From positions 26,730,611 through 26,794,610 of the forward strand of contig OY720345.1 in assembly GCA_963082975.1 (NCBI GenBank): 64,000 nucleotides of DNA, given 5' to 3'. Below, piece after piece: positions 50,365-63,175 of the stretch (position 1 is its first letter; every line of letters starts with the position of its first letter). This DNA comes from Labia minor (taxonomy: Eukaryota; Arthropoda; Insecta; Dermaptera; Spongiphoridae). The position numbers and the translations under genes are program-made. The notes under the pieces are model-generated. The model saw only the letters and a list, made by a program, of their open reading frames with translations. It was not told the origin of the DNA and did not search any database.

Positions 50365-50762
50365 ATTTTCAATATTATATATATAAAAGCCATAAACATT
50401 CATTGTATGTATCATTGTATCCTTTTCACCTAAACACATAAGTTGGCCACATGACATTAGATGGCGACTTTCGACGTGGGTCTTTCAAAAAAGAAAATTC
50501 TATAAATGGTAATTTTATTTTTATGTGTTTTAAAAAAATGTTAATTGAATACTATATTTCGTTTTATATATATATATAAGATTTATCAGGGATAATCACG
50601 TATTTTTGTGAGATTGTTTTCAATATTATATATATAAAAGTCATAATCATTCATTGTATGTATCATTGAATTCTTTTCACCTAACCACTTAAGTTGGCTA
50701 CATGACATGTTTGGAGAAAACAATCTCACAAAAATACGTGTTTATATCCCTGATAAATCTAA
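50365..50762. repeat. Direct and inverted repeat cluster
   Basis: A ~92-bp sequence (TTTTCAATATTATATATATA ... AAGTTGGC-ACATGACAT) occurs directly at 50365-50459 and 50616-50709. The segments 50579-50621 and 50716-50760 are inverted copies of each other (AGATTTATCAGGGAT...) with a two-base difference. It is probably the ends of small transposons in tandem. Confidence 0.8.
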
Positions 50763-52495
50763 TAATAATAATATCAATAACATTCACGGAAACCTAAACC
50801 AACACATATATATATATATCTTTTAATCAAATTTCTTTTTGGTGTTTGAATTTGTTAAAAAATTAGTTCTTATTAATATATTTATTTACTATTTTTCAAT
50901 AGTATGAATTAATATAAACAATTATATTATTATATTATATAAGTTTTATTTATTATAAAATAAATAATATATAACTATTGTTATTAAAATAAAAAAAATA
51001 ATTAAATATTAAATTATTTGATTTTTGTTTAAATATTTAAATTATATATTTATATATATACACAGGCAACAGCCCATAGATTAGAGCAACCAACAAAAGT
51101 CAATATTAAACATGAACTTATCAACAAAAGAGATCGTTTTTTTAATTTTTTAATATCCACGACCAGAACTCCCAACAACATGAAAACAAAAATTAAAGAA
51201 ACATCGAGGCAGATTACTAAAAAAAGATCATTAGGTATACGAAAAATATTGTTTTCAAAGAACTATTTAATTAATTGCTGCAAACCTGAATAAATTCATT
51301 TTAAACTGAAATTGCAAACACCGTTTGCAACGAGTTCGACTATTAATAAATAGTTAACAATATTATTCATGAAAAATAATCTCAAAACTCACAAAATTTT
51401 ATTAATTTTCCGTCTTTTGAATTATATATTTGTTCATTTGTTTTTATCATCCGTCAAGTTTTTTGATATAATAATCTTTTTCCAAGATTTTCATTAAAAT
51501 TTTAAGCATTTTCTTTTTTTTTAGAAAATAAAGAGACGTGCCTTTCATTAAAATAATTTCCTTCTTGACATCAAGACAAAATCTAAAACCTTATTTTCTC
51601 CTACTCACCATCCATCCACCCATTTTCACTCTTTACTCCCACTAAATTCATTTTGTTTTCTTTCTATTCATTTATTGCCTTTAATAATATCAATTATAAC
51701 CATCTGATGGTTGTGATTTATCATCAAAAACGTTTATAAAAAGCGAAGCTTTTTCCATGAAATGAATTGTTCATGATTATTCATTTTTTCTAATTATATT
51801 TTAAGGCCCAACCAACGCCATAGGGAAAAATAAATACCCTGGTTGATTATCATAAAACGAGATTTTTTTGTTATATAAAATTAAATTATTAAAGAGGGAA
51901 AATTAAAAAAAAAATATGAAAAATTACTATAAATTAAAATTGCTTTAATAAAAAGACAAAAAAATATAATACATTTTTCTTTTGTTACAAAGAAAAAATG
52001 ATATAAATTAAAAGGTATAATAGAAAATTTGAGATATTTTTGTTCTAAATTTTAATTTAATTAAAATATATATATATCTTTAGATTTAAATGAAATTTTT
52101 TATTATTATGATAAATTATTTTCAGGTTATGTTTATATTTTATTGTGAGATTTGAGTCTCGACTTTTCGGAGCCGATTTTGAAGTTATTTTCAAGAATTT
52201 TTTAGGAGGAAATTTTTGGGCCTTAGTGCCCAGGAGTTGATGATGGGATAGAATTCAATGGGTAGGTAATCTTGTGTACAAAAACTAACATTAAAACCCA
52301 TCTGATTTTGACAACTCGAGGCCAACTGTCTGAACACCGATGTATTTATATTTTCTTAATTTTCTTATATTTTAAAAAAAATTGATCATTTAATCTATTT
52401 ATTATACATTAAGCAACATTTTTTACATTTACCGAAATAAAAACTCTAAAATGGAAAATTAATAGTAATATGAAGATGATGATTTTATAATTATT
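50763..52495. other. A+T-rich DNA, no gene seen
   Basis: 52140-52340 is slightly more complex but has no reading frame or match within the window. Confidence 0.4.
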
Positions 52496-52499
52496 ATTA

Positions 52500-52615
52500 T
52501 TATTTGCAAATAGACGCTGAGAATCACGCAGAGCTTCAAAGAGAAATGATTAATTATTGAATTTTCCAAGTGAAGTAGACTGTCGTGCTAACCACTAAAT
52601 CACTGAAGAGCCTTT
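52500..52615 (-). mobile_element. Candidate tRNA-derived SINE
   Basis: On the minus strand GATTTAGTGGTTAGCACGAC is an A-box-like tRNA head, and the sequence ends in a TAATAATAATAATT simple-repeat tail, as SINEs do. No clear B box is visible, so this is tentative. Confidence 0.4.
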
Positions 52616-52668
52616 TATATTTATATGTATTAAAGAAAAATTATTTATGCTGTTTTTACTGTTGAGAT

Positions 52669-52715
52669 GTTGAGATTTTGATGTTTTTATACGTTTTGAA
52701 GGTTGAGAAAAATGT

Positions 52716-52760
<45 letters not shown>

Positions 52761-53203
52761 TATGTAGACAAGATTACGCAAAAACGGTTTGACCTAGAAT
52801 CATGAAATTTGGCACACGAGCATTATTCAAAATTCGTAGTTTTCTATCAATTTTTGAGAAATATAGCTCATTCGGAAGAGGCCCATTACCTACAACGTTT
52901 TGATTTTTTTTTCCTCTAAAGTGATTGTAAAAATAAAAATATATGTTTGATAATTTTCCACATAATTAAAAATTATATAAAACTGCTATATATAGAATTT
53001 CAGCTTGATTGAATCACTAAAAGTACCAGAATTAATTTTTTAACACTGCAAATCTCACTCTCCAACACGTGACGTGGTGCCATCAACAAAGGGCCAAACA
53101 TGCGCTGGTTTAATAAATATTATTTATTAATTTTAATTTATAATTAATTAAATTTAATTTGAATATAATATATTATGTTATTTAATCCAATTCATTTTTT
53201 ATA
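52669..53203 (-). repeat. Dispersed repeat C, copy 4
   Basis: Inverted copy with a long (TG)n (52717-52753) at the position of the (CA)n of other copies. Confidence 0.82.
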
Positions 53204-54283
53204 AATTTCCATTTTTAAATATAGTTAATACTATTTACTTGGACTCAATTGTTCTAAATCTAAAGTTATAGTACTTATGTATCTCTTCTTAATTTCTTCA
53301 TTATATATTCAGAATTTAATTTTACGACCTAAACCGGTGCAGCTTACAGGTGAAACTTTCATAATCTAGTTAAATACACCCATTGAAATATTTATATGCA
53401 GCGAAAACCTTCACTGTAAAGGAACTTATAATATATTTCTCAATATTAAGACGGCTTGATAGTTTGATAAATCCGTTAATAAAAAAATATTAGTATATTA
53501 TTTTAAATATTGTGATGTTTTAGTATATATATAAAAATATTTTTTATAATAGGTACTAAAAACTGCCCATAGAAAATTTTTTATTGCATTATCATCAATT
53601 TGGTTAAACTTTCAATATCTATTTTATCAATTATATATCTTTGTGGTTTTACGGAACACGAAAGTTCTTTGCCATAGCAACCACACTCCTCCAAATGGTT
53701 ATTTGGTAGCTCTCCAGAGCTCTCCATCCATCTATCTAGATATCTAGAGAGAAACAAAAATGCAAACTTTCAGACTTGTAGATGATAATTTTGAAAACAC
53801 TAATCGCAACGTACATGAGAATTCAATAAAGCACAGTTTCTGAAAAAAACTGGAGGCTTCAAGGTAATAGAAATCTTTCTAATACAATAGTTGAATCCAT
53901 GTATTTCTCCAAATTTCTCTATAAAAGATGGATGAGAAAAGGCGACATTGCCATTTTGGATGTGGTCTCTGTCACTGACCCATAATTGATTCACTAATTA
54001 ATCTTTTATTAAAACTTATAAACTATATAAACTTTTTCTTAACTTTTTGCTTCAACAACCTTTCAATCATGAACATAGAATTAAATGGCAGCCAGTTGTC
54101 ACTTCGTGTTGAAGAACCACGTAATTTGGCGGCAGCCTGTTATAAATTTTCACACTATCCATCAACAAGGACACTACAGTGTAAATACTTTTCACAATAA
54201 GTGCTTTTCTATATTAAAATGGCCGCAAATCATCCAACCGCAAATCATCCAATGTTGATCATCAAAATACAAAAAAAAAAAAA
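53204..54283. other. A+T-rich DNA, no gene seen
   Basis: A stretch at 53640-53760 ('aacacgaaagttctttgcc', 'agctctccatccatctatc') resembles in inverse the tail of LINE L2 (AARTFEFCRAT). It is too short to call a coding remnant with confidence. Confidence 0.4.
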
Positions 54284-54284
54284 T

Positions 54285-54832
54285 CTGGCGTGTCTCCACT
54301 TGACTATACCGAAAATTTGAATTGGATTAATTAACATAAATTAAATTTAAATTAAATTTAATTAATTAAATTATAAATTAAAATTAATAAATAATATTTA
54401 TTAAACCAGCCCGTTTGGCTCTTTGTTGATGACACCACACCACGTGCTGGCACGTGATTAGCAGACAACGTGTTAAAAAATTTTAAAAATTAATTCCGGT
54501 ACTTTCAGAGATTCGATCAAGCTGAAATTCTATATGTAGCAGTTTTATACAATTTTTAATCATGTGGAAAAACTATCAAACAGATATCTTTATTTTTACT
54601 GTCAGTTTACAGGAAAAAAATGAAAACGGTAGGTAAATGGTCCTCTTCCGAATGAGCTACGAACTACGAATTTTGAATAATGCCCGTGTATCAAATTTCA
54701 TTATTTTAGCTCAAACCGTTTTTGCGTAATATTGACTATACACACACCAACACACACGCACACAGAGAGAGAGAGAGAGAGAGATTTCTCAACCTTAGTG
54801 AAAATGACTCAGGGGCCTTCAAAACTGTCGAG
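54285..54832 (+). repeat. Dispersed repeat C, copy 5
   Basis: Very similar to copy 3 over 54290-54720; ends early after a (CA)n/(GA)n tract (54740-54784). Confidence 0.85.
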
Positions 54833-54834
54833 AT

Positions 54835-55570
54835 AGTAATTATCTTATATTATAAAACTTTTTTATCAATTATTCTTAAAATCTACCGTCTTTAACAGTG
54901 TTTTCCTGTGTAAGTGCCCCCTTCCGCTCACCACACGCTAAGCTAATATATTTTTATATTATTTGATGGTATGAAACATTTTCTATTGAATTACATATTA
55001 TGAATAATTTCAAATAATATTTTATTGATGGTTTTATTTTTAACTACATATAATTGATCTTTAAATTTACAACATTTTAAATCAGTCAAAAACAATATTT
55101 GTATTTTACTTTATACAATTATTTTATTTATTTCGCTTTCAGATTTTTGATGTGATGAATATGTTTGATCGAAACATGGAAATTATACAATTTTTGGTAA
55201 ATATTGTTTTCGTTATCAAATATGCAGATGCATAGATGAATTTCAATTAAATTAACACACAAAGCAAATATAAAATTTAAAAGTGAAACTAATTTTTATC
55301 TTTTTTTTTTATCGTATCTGGAACAGTTAGCATATAACTTAACAATAATTGTGAATTTATTTCGAATGTGTTTATATATAGTGTATGTGTATGTGTCTAG
55401 ATTTAGGTATATAAATTTACATTTTTATTGGGAAAAGTGATTTAAATTTTTTTTGCCCTAAGTGAGTCCTTGTAATACAAAAATATAATTAATATATACA
55501 TATATATATATATAGCAGGTAAAGCAAATTCTTTTAGAAAATAAATAACAAAATAAATTTAAATATTTAA
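54835..55570. other. A+T-rich DNA, no gene seen
   Basis: Nothing recognised. Confidence 0.4.
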
Positions 55571-55572
55571 TA

Positions 55573-55952
55573 AGATGGTCATTCAATAAGTAAAGAGACA
55601 AATGACTATAGCTCAAAAACGGTTTATTTGATTCTTACAAAGTCTTCTTCTGAAGTCACTTTTGCACCGCTTCCTTATCTTCCTCACTGGTAGCAAATCT
55701 ATTTTCATGTAGGGCGTCTTTGAGTGGTCAAAACAGGTTAAAATCAGATGGAGCGAGGTCGGGACGGTAAGAAGGATGAAGTAAGACCAACCAACCCAAT
55801 TTTTCAAGCTTAGGAAGCTGCAAGAAAGATGGGACAAGTGCATAACTGTGGGAGAATGAAAATGTTGAAAAATAGTCTGAATTTTGTAAGAATCAAATAA
55901 ACCGTTTTTGAGCTATAGCTATTTATCTCTTTAATTAATAGAATAATCCCAG
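55573..55952 (-). mobile_element. Mariner deletion derivative M4 (380 bp)
   Basis: The termini share a long inverted repeat of about 65 bp including ATAGCTCAAAAACGGTTTAT and TGATTCTTACAAA, and TA lies at 55571-55572 and 55953-55954. The minus strand retains LEKLGWLVLLHPSYRPDLAP followed by SDFNLF, the third catalytic Asp motif of mariner, then a stop. All else is deleted. It is a MITE-sized, non-autonomous copy. Confidence 0.88.
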
Positions 55953-55954
55953 TA

Positions 55955-56783
55955 TATATTTTTCTTTAATTTAATATAATTTGTTCAAAAGATTTGTTAA
56001 TAATTAACTATTTAATTATTTTTTTATTTATTTTTTATTTTAATAAAGGAAATTAAAAAAAGTTATTTAAATCGAGGAAATGAGATTAATTTTATCTCAA
56101 GAAGAGTTAGTTATTTGATTACTCGACCAAATACTCCTCCCCTAAACGCGTAGACAACCCACCTCGTCGACGGCATCTTTATTTATGTTTCAACTCAACT
56201 AGCAATCTACATTAAATTGGAATTAACGGATTTTTTTTTTAATACACAAGATTAAACTTTGTTTATCAAAAAAAAGAAAAAAAAATACAAAAAAAAATAC
56301 AAAAAAAAAAATTAAGGATTTAATATCTTTGTGTTGAAAAGAAAAATAAATAAAGATAGGGTAATTGTTCAGTTTCCGATGTTAAAAGGACATTAACTCA
56401 TTAAATTGAAAATGAAAGATAAATAAAATAACTTGGAATATAAAATCTAATAAATAAACTGAATAAATTATTGACTGTAATTGAAATTATATAATATTTA
56501 TATATTATATATATATATTTTTTGTATTTTATATGAGCTTTTGATATTCATCAATTCGATATAGTACTATAAATATTTGTTATCTTACAATAAAAAATTA
56601 TTAAAATTTTTACTTATTTCCGTATAGTTATATTTTGAAAAATATTTTGTTTTTATAATTTTATTTTTTTTTATATATATATTATTAGCTGGTATTATTT
56701 TATCTTTATTGATTTCTTTATATATATATAATGTATATTGCTTGTTATTTAATATATATATATAATGTGAGAAAGAAAGTTGA

Positions 56784-56818
<35 letters not shown>

Positions 56819-57155
56819 GTGTCAATTGACAAATGAAAGCGAAAAACAACCGAAAATTGTGATATTGAATTTGATCACGAACACAAGACTTCCATTATCT
56901 TATCTTATTATGCTAGCTAAAATTGTATATATGTATTTATCTATATATATTGGTTCTCAAAAACCGCTCTAACGATTTTTTTCAAATTCACACTAGATAT
57001 AGTATTTATAAAGAAAAATTAAGTTTTATTGATGATATCTCTTGAAACATACAGCTTCATTATTAATTTCTTAATTGAAAATTATATATGGAAAACGTCA
57101 AAATTTTTAATACTGCCTGCTAAGACAGTAAAAAAATGACAATTTTTTATCTAAA
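55955..57155. other. A+T-rich DNA with (TA)n microsatellite
   Basis: (TA)n at 56787-56815. No gene seen. Confidence 0.45.
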
Positions 57156-57162
57156 TACATAT

Positions 57163-57232
57163 AGTCCAGCGGTTGGACTGATGTTTTAACGAGTGGATTT
57201 CGTCGGTTCGAAACTCGCCGGGTGAATCGTTA
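57163..57232 (+). other. tRNA-like sequence, possible SINE head
   Basis: ATAGTCCAGCGGTTGGACTG resembles an A box and CGTCGGTTCGAAACTCGCCG a B box about 35 bases later. No acceptor stem or proper anticodon arm can be drawn, so it is not a functional tRNA. Confidence 0.4.
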
Positions 57233-57623
57233 TTTAAAAATGAAAATAATGATTTTGTTATTTTTTTTTCTTTTTATCTATTGTTTACTTTTTAATAAAT
57301 TACTATTCTATATTTATTTATTCATTGTTCTTTTATTAATAAAGTTTTAGATAGTTTTATAAGTTTTAATATTTTTTCAATAAAATATTATTCAATATAT
57401 TTATTAATATTATTTTATTTATTATTATTGAGTACCCGAAGTTCCATTCATTTTAATCAGATTGATGCAATGATGCAACAGTTAATAATTGTAATATTGT
57501 AATAAATTTCTATCTTGAAAATTGTTACATATTATTCAGGATATTTTAAAAACTATTTCTTTCTTTAATTAATATTCATTTTTTCTATAAGTCAGATATA
57601 TTTCCAAATATTAAATAATTTTT

Positions 57624-57692
57624 GAAGTGAAAACTTCTTTAGCGGCGTTGAGCACTTTTGCGGGATGGGGAAAAAGTATAGAACTCGCGTGA
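57624..57692 (-). repeat. Conserved ~69-bp block (family D), copy 2
   Basis: Inverted match to 45551-45619, preceded by a GAAGTGAAAACTTC palindrome. Confidence 0.75.
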
Positions 57693-57764
57693 TCGTGACC
57701 AACACCATGAAACCATCTGCTTTCAAATTTCTTATAACAGAGCGCGAAATTTGAATTGTCATTA

Positions 57765-57915
57765 GAACTGTTTTATAAATTATCTCTAACATATAAATAT
57801 ATATTTATTATGTAAAGTTCATTTCATATATACATATATAATCAAAATTATACGAAATGAACTTCACATAATAAATATATATTTTATGTTAGAGATAAGA
57901 ATTATAAAACAGTTC
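57765..57915. repeat. ~60-bp inverted repeat (hairpin)
   Basis: 57765-57825 and 57854-57915 are inverted copies (GAACTGTTTTATAAATTATC ... AAGTTCATTTC) with a few mismatches and a short loop. Together with family D this may form a foldback element. Confidence 0.85.
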
Positions 57916-57916
57916 G

Positions 57917-58678
57917 TATTGCAATATTTTAAACAAAGTTGTGTATTTATATATATATAAATATAAGTTACAAATTTGTTTAAAATATATGTTTAAAATA
58001 ATATATAAGTTATATATATATACATGCATATGAAATTCATCTTTCTCGTGAAATAGCGCGAATTTCGTCTGTTTTAAAATTTCTTACGCAGAAGTTTTCA
58101 CTTCTGTCGGCCAGTCCCACGACTGCCAATTTTGCTTTTTTAATTCCGAAAAGCTGCAAAGCACGTTTTTTTGTCTTTAGTTTGTTTTATAACCACTTGG
58201 GGCGCTAAACAGTTTTTCAAAAAAACACTATAGAAAAAAAATATATGTACCTATATATTATATATTTATGTATTATTGAGGAGCACAAGTTCATTAATTT
58301 TAATCAGATTGATGCAAATGTGTAACATTTAATAATTGTAATAAATAATTAAAGAATTGTGTATCAATATTTTTTAAAGGGTAGAGCGAGAGCTCGGTGT
58401 CCCAGGTATTAATATTACCAGCCAAATCCAATAATAATGAATCATTTTTTTTAACTTAAGTACCGAGCCGAGGCTCGGGGTCCCGGTACTGAGTATAAAG
58501 AGAGAACATTGAGGGTGTGTGTAGAGAGAGAGAGAGAGAGAAACAAAAGAATTTTCCATTACTGCTCATTCAAAACTGGTCCTGATTTGAGGGATGGTTG
58601 CATGCATCGAATCCATTAATAGAATTTAAATTATAAAGGAATTAAATATCTACAAAGCTCAAAGAAATTTATAATTCT
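57917..58678. other. A+T-rich DNA with two palindromic G+C blocks
   Basis: 58378-58410 (GAGCGAGAGCTCGGTGTCCC) and 58461-58495 (CCGAGCCGAGGCTCGG then GGTCCCGGTACTGAG) are related directly repeated hairpins. A (GA)n lies at 58528-58548. No gene seen. Confidence 0.5.
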
Positions 58679-58680
58679 TT

Positions 58681-59249
58681 TTTACTATCGCGCCAGAGAT
58701 AGTATTGCGATCACGAAAATTTTCGATGTCGAGATTTTGATGTTTTTATACGTTTTGAAGGTCCCGGAGTCACTAAGGTTGAGAAAAATGTGTCTGTATG
58801 TGTGTTTGTATGTAGACAAGTAACGGTTTGAGCTAGAATAATGAAATTATTGGCATTATTCAAAATTCGTAGTTTTCAATCATCTTTTGAGAAATGTAGC
58901 TCATCCGAAAGAGGGTCATTACCTACGACTTTTTGATTTATTTTCCTCTAAAGTGACCGTCAAAATAAAGATATATGTTTGATAGTTTTTCACATGATTA
59001 AAAAATGTATAAAACTGCTATATAGAATTTCAGTTTGATTGAATCGCTGAGAATACCGGAAATAATTTTTAAAATTTTTTAATGTCAATTTTAATTTTAA
59101 TTTGCCAATCACGCGCCATCACGTGACATAGTGTCATCAACAAAGAGTCAAACACGCGCTAGTTTAATAAATATTATTTATTAATTTTAATTTATAATAT
59201 AGTTTAAATATAATATATGTTGATTAATCCAATTGAAATTTGCGAGATT
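58681..59249 (-). repeat. Dispersed repeat C, copy 6
   Basis: A nearly complete inverted copy starting with TTACTATCGCGCCAGAGATA. Confidence 0.85.
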
Positions 59250-59443
59250 AATTTTTTAACACGACTGCAAATCACGCACCAGCACGTGACGTGGTGCCTT
59301 CATCAAAGAGCTAAACACGCGGTGGGGTTTAATAGATATTATTTATTATTTTTAATTTATAATTTAAAATTAATTTAAATTCAATATATCTGTTAATTAA
59401 TCCAATTCAAATTTTCGAGATAGTCGAGTGAAGACACTCCAGC
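59250..59443 (-). repeat. Dispersed repeat C, copy 7 (partial, tandem)
   Basis: The conserved head half of repeat C (GCACGTGACGTGGTGCCTTC to CGAGATAGTCGAGTGAAGAC) follows copy 6 directly in the same orientation. Confidence 0.82.
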
Positions 59444-59885
59444 ATATCTTTTTAAGATGATCTACACTTTTAAAATAATAATTATATTATTTTATTATCA
59501 AACCTTAATATTAATATTTATTAAATTTTTATATATAAACAAAAGAATATAATAAATATTTCAAATTAACATACATTATTAAAGAAATATAATTTTAAAA
59601 TTATGTTACATAGATAAATAGATTTCACATACAAATAAATAATGAATGAATTTATTCCTTCTTAATAATGAATTTTACACTATTTAATTAATTAACATAA
59701 TTAATTAATTAATAATATATAAAATTTTATTAGTAATTTTTTTTTAATTTTATATAGAAATAGATTTAATAAAATATTTGTTGATATTTTTTGAAATAAC
59801 TATAAAAAATTTTCAATATTTATACGTATATATAAATACATATATACTATACTTATATATCTATTTTCATGATAACGTTTTTATA
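59444..59885. other. A+T-rich DNA, no gene seen
   Basis: Nothing recognised. Confidence 0.4.
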
Positions 59886-60385
59886 TTGATGATAACGGGT
59901 CAAAAAGTTTGTGATTTTTTGAATTAAAATAGGTTTTTGGATAAAAAATTATTTTATTTTTCAACGTAGTCCTCTTTGAGCTCTATATACTTTGTCTAAC
60001 ATTTCTCCAATTTTTTTTATCCCTTCCAAAAAATAATTTGTCGAGGACATGAAAATAGGCATTTGTTTATGAGATGATTTCATCGTTAGAGTCCAATCCA
60101 AAGTATTTCTTCAGGTTTGGAAACAAGAAATAGTCACTCGGGACTAAATCCGGAGAATGCTCTATTCGAATTCATGGATTTTCATGAAAATTCACTTTTT
60201 CCCATTTTCTTCTCCTATCACGAGGTAGTTTGCTATTAATGGATGTTAAACAAAAACTAAAAAACCCAACTGGTTCAACTTTTAATAAGAGTGAGCTGAT
60301 AGTTGCCTGCTGACACTAACAGTGCTGGCATTTCATTTAAGAAACGGGAAATTCAAAAAGTCACGGACTCATTGACCTGCCCTCG
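59886..60385 (-). mobile_element. Mariner M1d, deletion derivative
   Basis: Homologous to 7004-7528 over its whole length. The left terminal repeat is eroded (GGGTCAAAAAGTTTGTGATT); the right inverse end ATTGACCTGCCCTCG is followed by TA at 60386. On the minus strand the C-terminal codons TKYIELKEDYVEK can be read near 59960-60000. Confidence 0.85.
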
Positions 60386-60387
60386 TA

Positions 60388-61305
60388 TATAGATTTTCCT
60401 TATTATTATTATTATTTCCTTCCCAATTTTTGTGAATTTCCTTAACTATTTCCGAAATAAAAATATTACGGTGGTTGTCACATGATATTATACTGTAGAA
60501 ATTCTTAACTAATTTTGTACAAAATAAATACATACATACCAAATGTATATACATTCATACATTTGTGTGGGTATGGATATGAAAATTATTCTATTATTAC
60601 CTTTCGATTTATATTAAAATTCTGTATAAATTAATAAATTTCAATATATATTAATACATTTTAAAAAATTCTCTTGACTTTTTATTTAATTTTTTGCAAT
60701 TTATTCTTTGAAGTTTTTGTATTGTCTGCTTTTATATTAATAAATAAATATATACATGTAAAACCTATAAATATATATATATATATACTCGTATTCTATT
60801 TTATAAGCAAAGAAATATCAAAAGAAATCAACTTTGACTAAAGATAAAACAACAAGAAAAAAAATAAATAAATAAATATTTTTTCATCTTTTATTGATTT
60901 AAAAAATATCAAATATGAGTTGAAATTGAAAAATATGAGAAGCTCATTCTAATTTTGTTAAAAAAAAAAATCACAAATTCAAAGATTGAGTGTGTAATCA
61001 AATAAATTTTTATAATGCATGACAACTCTCAATTTTATTATTATTATTATTATTATAATGATGGGAGAAAATTTTTATGTCAATATTTGATTTATGTCTT
61101 AGAGTGAAATAAGGGTGATGGTTGGAGAATAGATTTTCAAGGAATCTTAAATTGTTTGAGTTTCTAATCTATGTATATAGGAGAAATTGGAATATAGATT
61201 TTTTTGTCTTTCGAGCCTTTAAGGTACCTGACCTTTTTAATTAATATCGGCTTCATATTTATAGAAAGCACAACTATACTATTTCTATCTATTGTTTTTT
61301 CAGTC
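60388..61305. other. A+T-rich DNA, no gene seen
   Basis: Nothing recognised besides short A/T repeats. Confidence 0.4.
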
Positions 61306-61307
61306 AT

Positions 61308-61613
61308 TTTTACCGATCTACAATAGTAAGGGAGGTATTGTTTTCACACCAAATTTCACTTGTGGAGATTTTTACACGAATTACATGCTTTTTCTTAACA
61401 GAAAAAAGTATTTTTAGCATAATAATAATATATTTAATTAATTTCCTGATTAAATTAAAATATATTTTAAATAAGAACACAAAAAGAAATGAATGTTTTA
61501 TGTAATATACTGATTGAAACAAAATGGATGAAAACCTTTTACTACTTTCAAGCACCAAATATTATGTACCACTCGGGGGTACAGGGGGCGGAGTCCCCGT
61601 CTAACTAGTATTT
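61308..61613 (+). mobile_element. Helitron-like 3' end with repeat-A segment
   Basis: An inverted repeat-A end (ACAATAGTAAGGGAGGTATT) is followed by a region homologous to 22425-22600. It ends in the hairpin GGGGGC-GGA-GTCCCC and GTCTAACTAG before T at 61614. The CTAG|T end and upstream hairpin fit Helitrons. The left boundary is unknown. Confidence 0.5.
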
Positions 61614-62815
61614 AAATAAAAAAATAATATATAATTGTCTGTGTATAAATAGAAATTCAATATACTTACAAGTGATAATTGAAAAATTACAAATAAAACA
61701 CTTAAAATATTACATAAATGTATATTTAGCAATACGTAACGGTATAACATTTAAGAATTACGAATTTTTCTATTTCTTATATTCAAATTTAAATTTAGCA
61801 TAGAAATTCTATTTAACTGAAATATTTTATAAATTAACTGATCAGATGTTTTTTGTGTGTAATTATAAAAAAGATAACATGAAAATATATATATTAGTTT
61901 AATATATAGCTCTTGCTTGAAATCAAAATAAGAAAAACAAGTAAATATATTGGGAGTTGTCTCGAGATAGATACAATAGAATATAGAATACGAGTAATAT
62001 TTAATAAATATAACGCCTACGCTGTTTAGCTTCCGAGCTTTAAAATTATTTCCAAATGTATAATTAATTCAATCAAATAAAATATCTGCCTTTATAATCA
62101 GTTGTATTTTTTTTAATGCATCATAAAAATACTCTGAAACTGTTGTTAATCAAAGTATCACATATTAATTTTTCGTTATTATAACTTTTAATGAAATAAT
62201 AATATTTAGATATATTTCAAAGACACATAATAAAATTCTTGTTTAATATATGAAAGTATTAAAAACTGACCTTTTCTATTATCTATAATTAAATGAGAAT
62301 GTTAAAATGATTTCTATTTAAATTTCAATTGATTTTTGATTTTGATAATCATGTAGAATTCTCAGAAAATAATTGATATTGAAAGAATAAATATTTATCA
62401 GAATTTATCATTTTTTTAGATAAATTAAACAGTAAATTACAAGATAAAAGAAAAAAAGAAAATAAATTAGCCCTGCCGTTTGGGCGTCTCTAGAATAAAT
62501 GTCACTTCAAATTGAAAATAAAAAAATTATATTTACTTAAATGAATATTAATATACAAATATATATTAAAAAAATCAACTAATATTGATTAGAAAATATT
62601 AAAAAATAGAATAATAATAAATAGAAATATATATACCAATATATATATAGGGTACGATATATAATATATTCTATTATATTAAATGACATAACAAAAATGA
62701 AAGAGAAAAGAGATTAATTAGAAGAAAAGAAGATATATATACATTTTCAAATTCTAATAAAATGTGTAAATAATTTTAAATTAAATTTCAGTAATGTGCA
62801 GATATATCACGTTAA

Positions 62816-62846
<31 letters not shown>

Positions 62847-63020
62847 TAAAATATCATTCATAATATGAATATGAAGTAAAAAACAAATATGATATTTTTC
62901 TATTAAAATAATTATTAAAAAAAATCAATAAATCATTTGAGACTTTATTACAATGATGGTAGAGGTGATGTTAATTGATCGCTTTATATTGGTGAATTAT
63001 GATAATTTCAATAGAAAATA
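61614..63020. other. A+T-rich DNA, no gene seen
   Basis: (TA)n at 62817-62840. No gene recognised. Confidence 0.4.
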
Positions 63021-63026
63021 CACTTA

Positions 63027-63175
63027 CGCTTTTGATATAGTAGAGAGAGCCGCCCGCCTTGTTTGAGTTGGCATGCACACTCAAACAACGAAATCGACTG
63101 ACTGACTGAGTGAGCGTTCGTTCACTCGACTAGGAGCCCCTGGCATTTAGGCAACCAGCAATACAAGCCACCCAA
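63027..63175 (-). other. Possible non-coding first exon with splice donor
   Basis: On the minus strand a G+C-richer block ends with ATCAAAAGC|GTAAGTGTAT, a near-ideal splice donor (GT at 63025-63026). It contains tandem TCAGT motifs (63099-63111 in plus coordinates), the insect initiator consensus. All three frames have stops, so it would be 5' untranslated sequence of a gene lying to the left. There is no other evidence. Confidence 0.35.

Noticed and set aside
57163..57232. tRNA gene
   Set aside because: A- and B-box-like strings are present, but acceptor and anticodon stems cannot be formed; at most a SINE head.
58378..58495. Helitron 3' end
   Set aside because: Palindromic G+C blocks resemble Helitron hairpins but no CTAG end follows.
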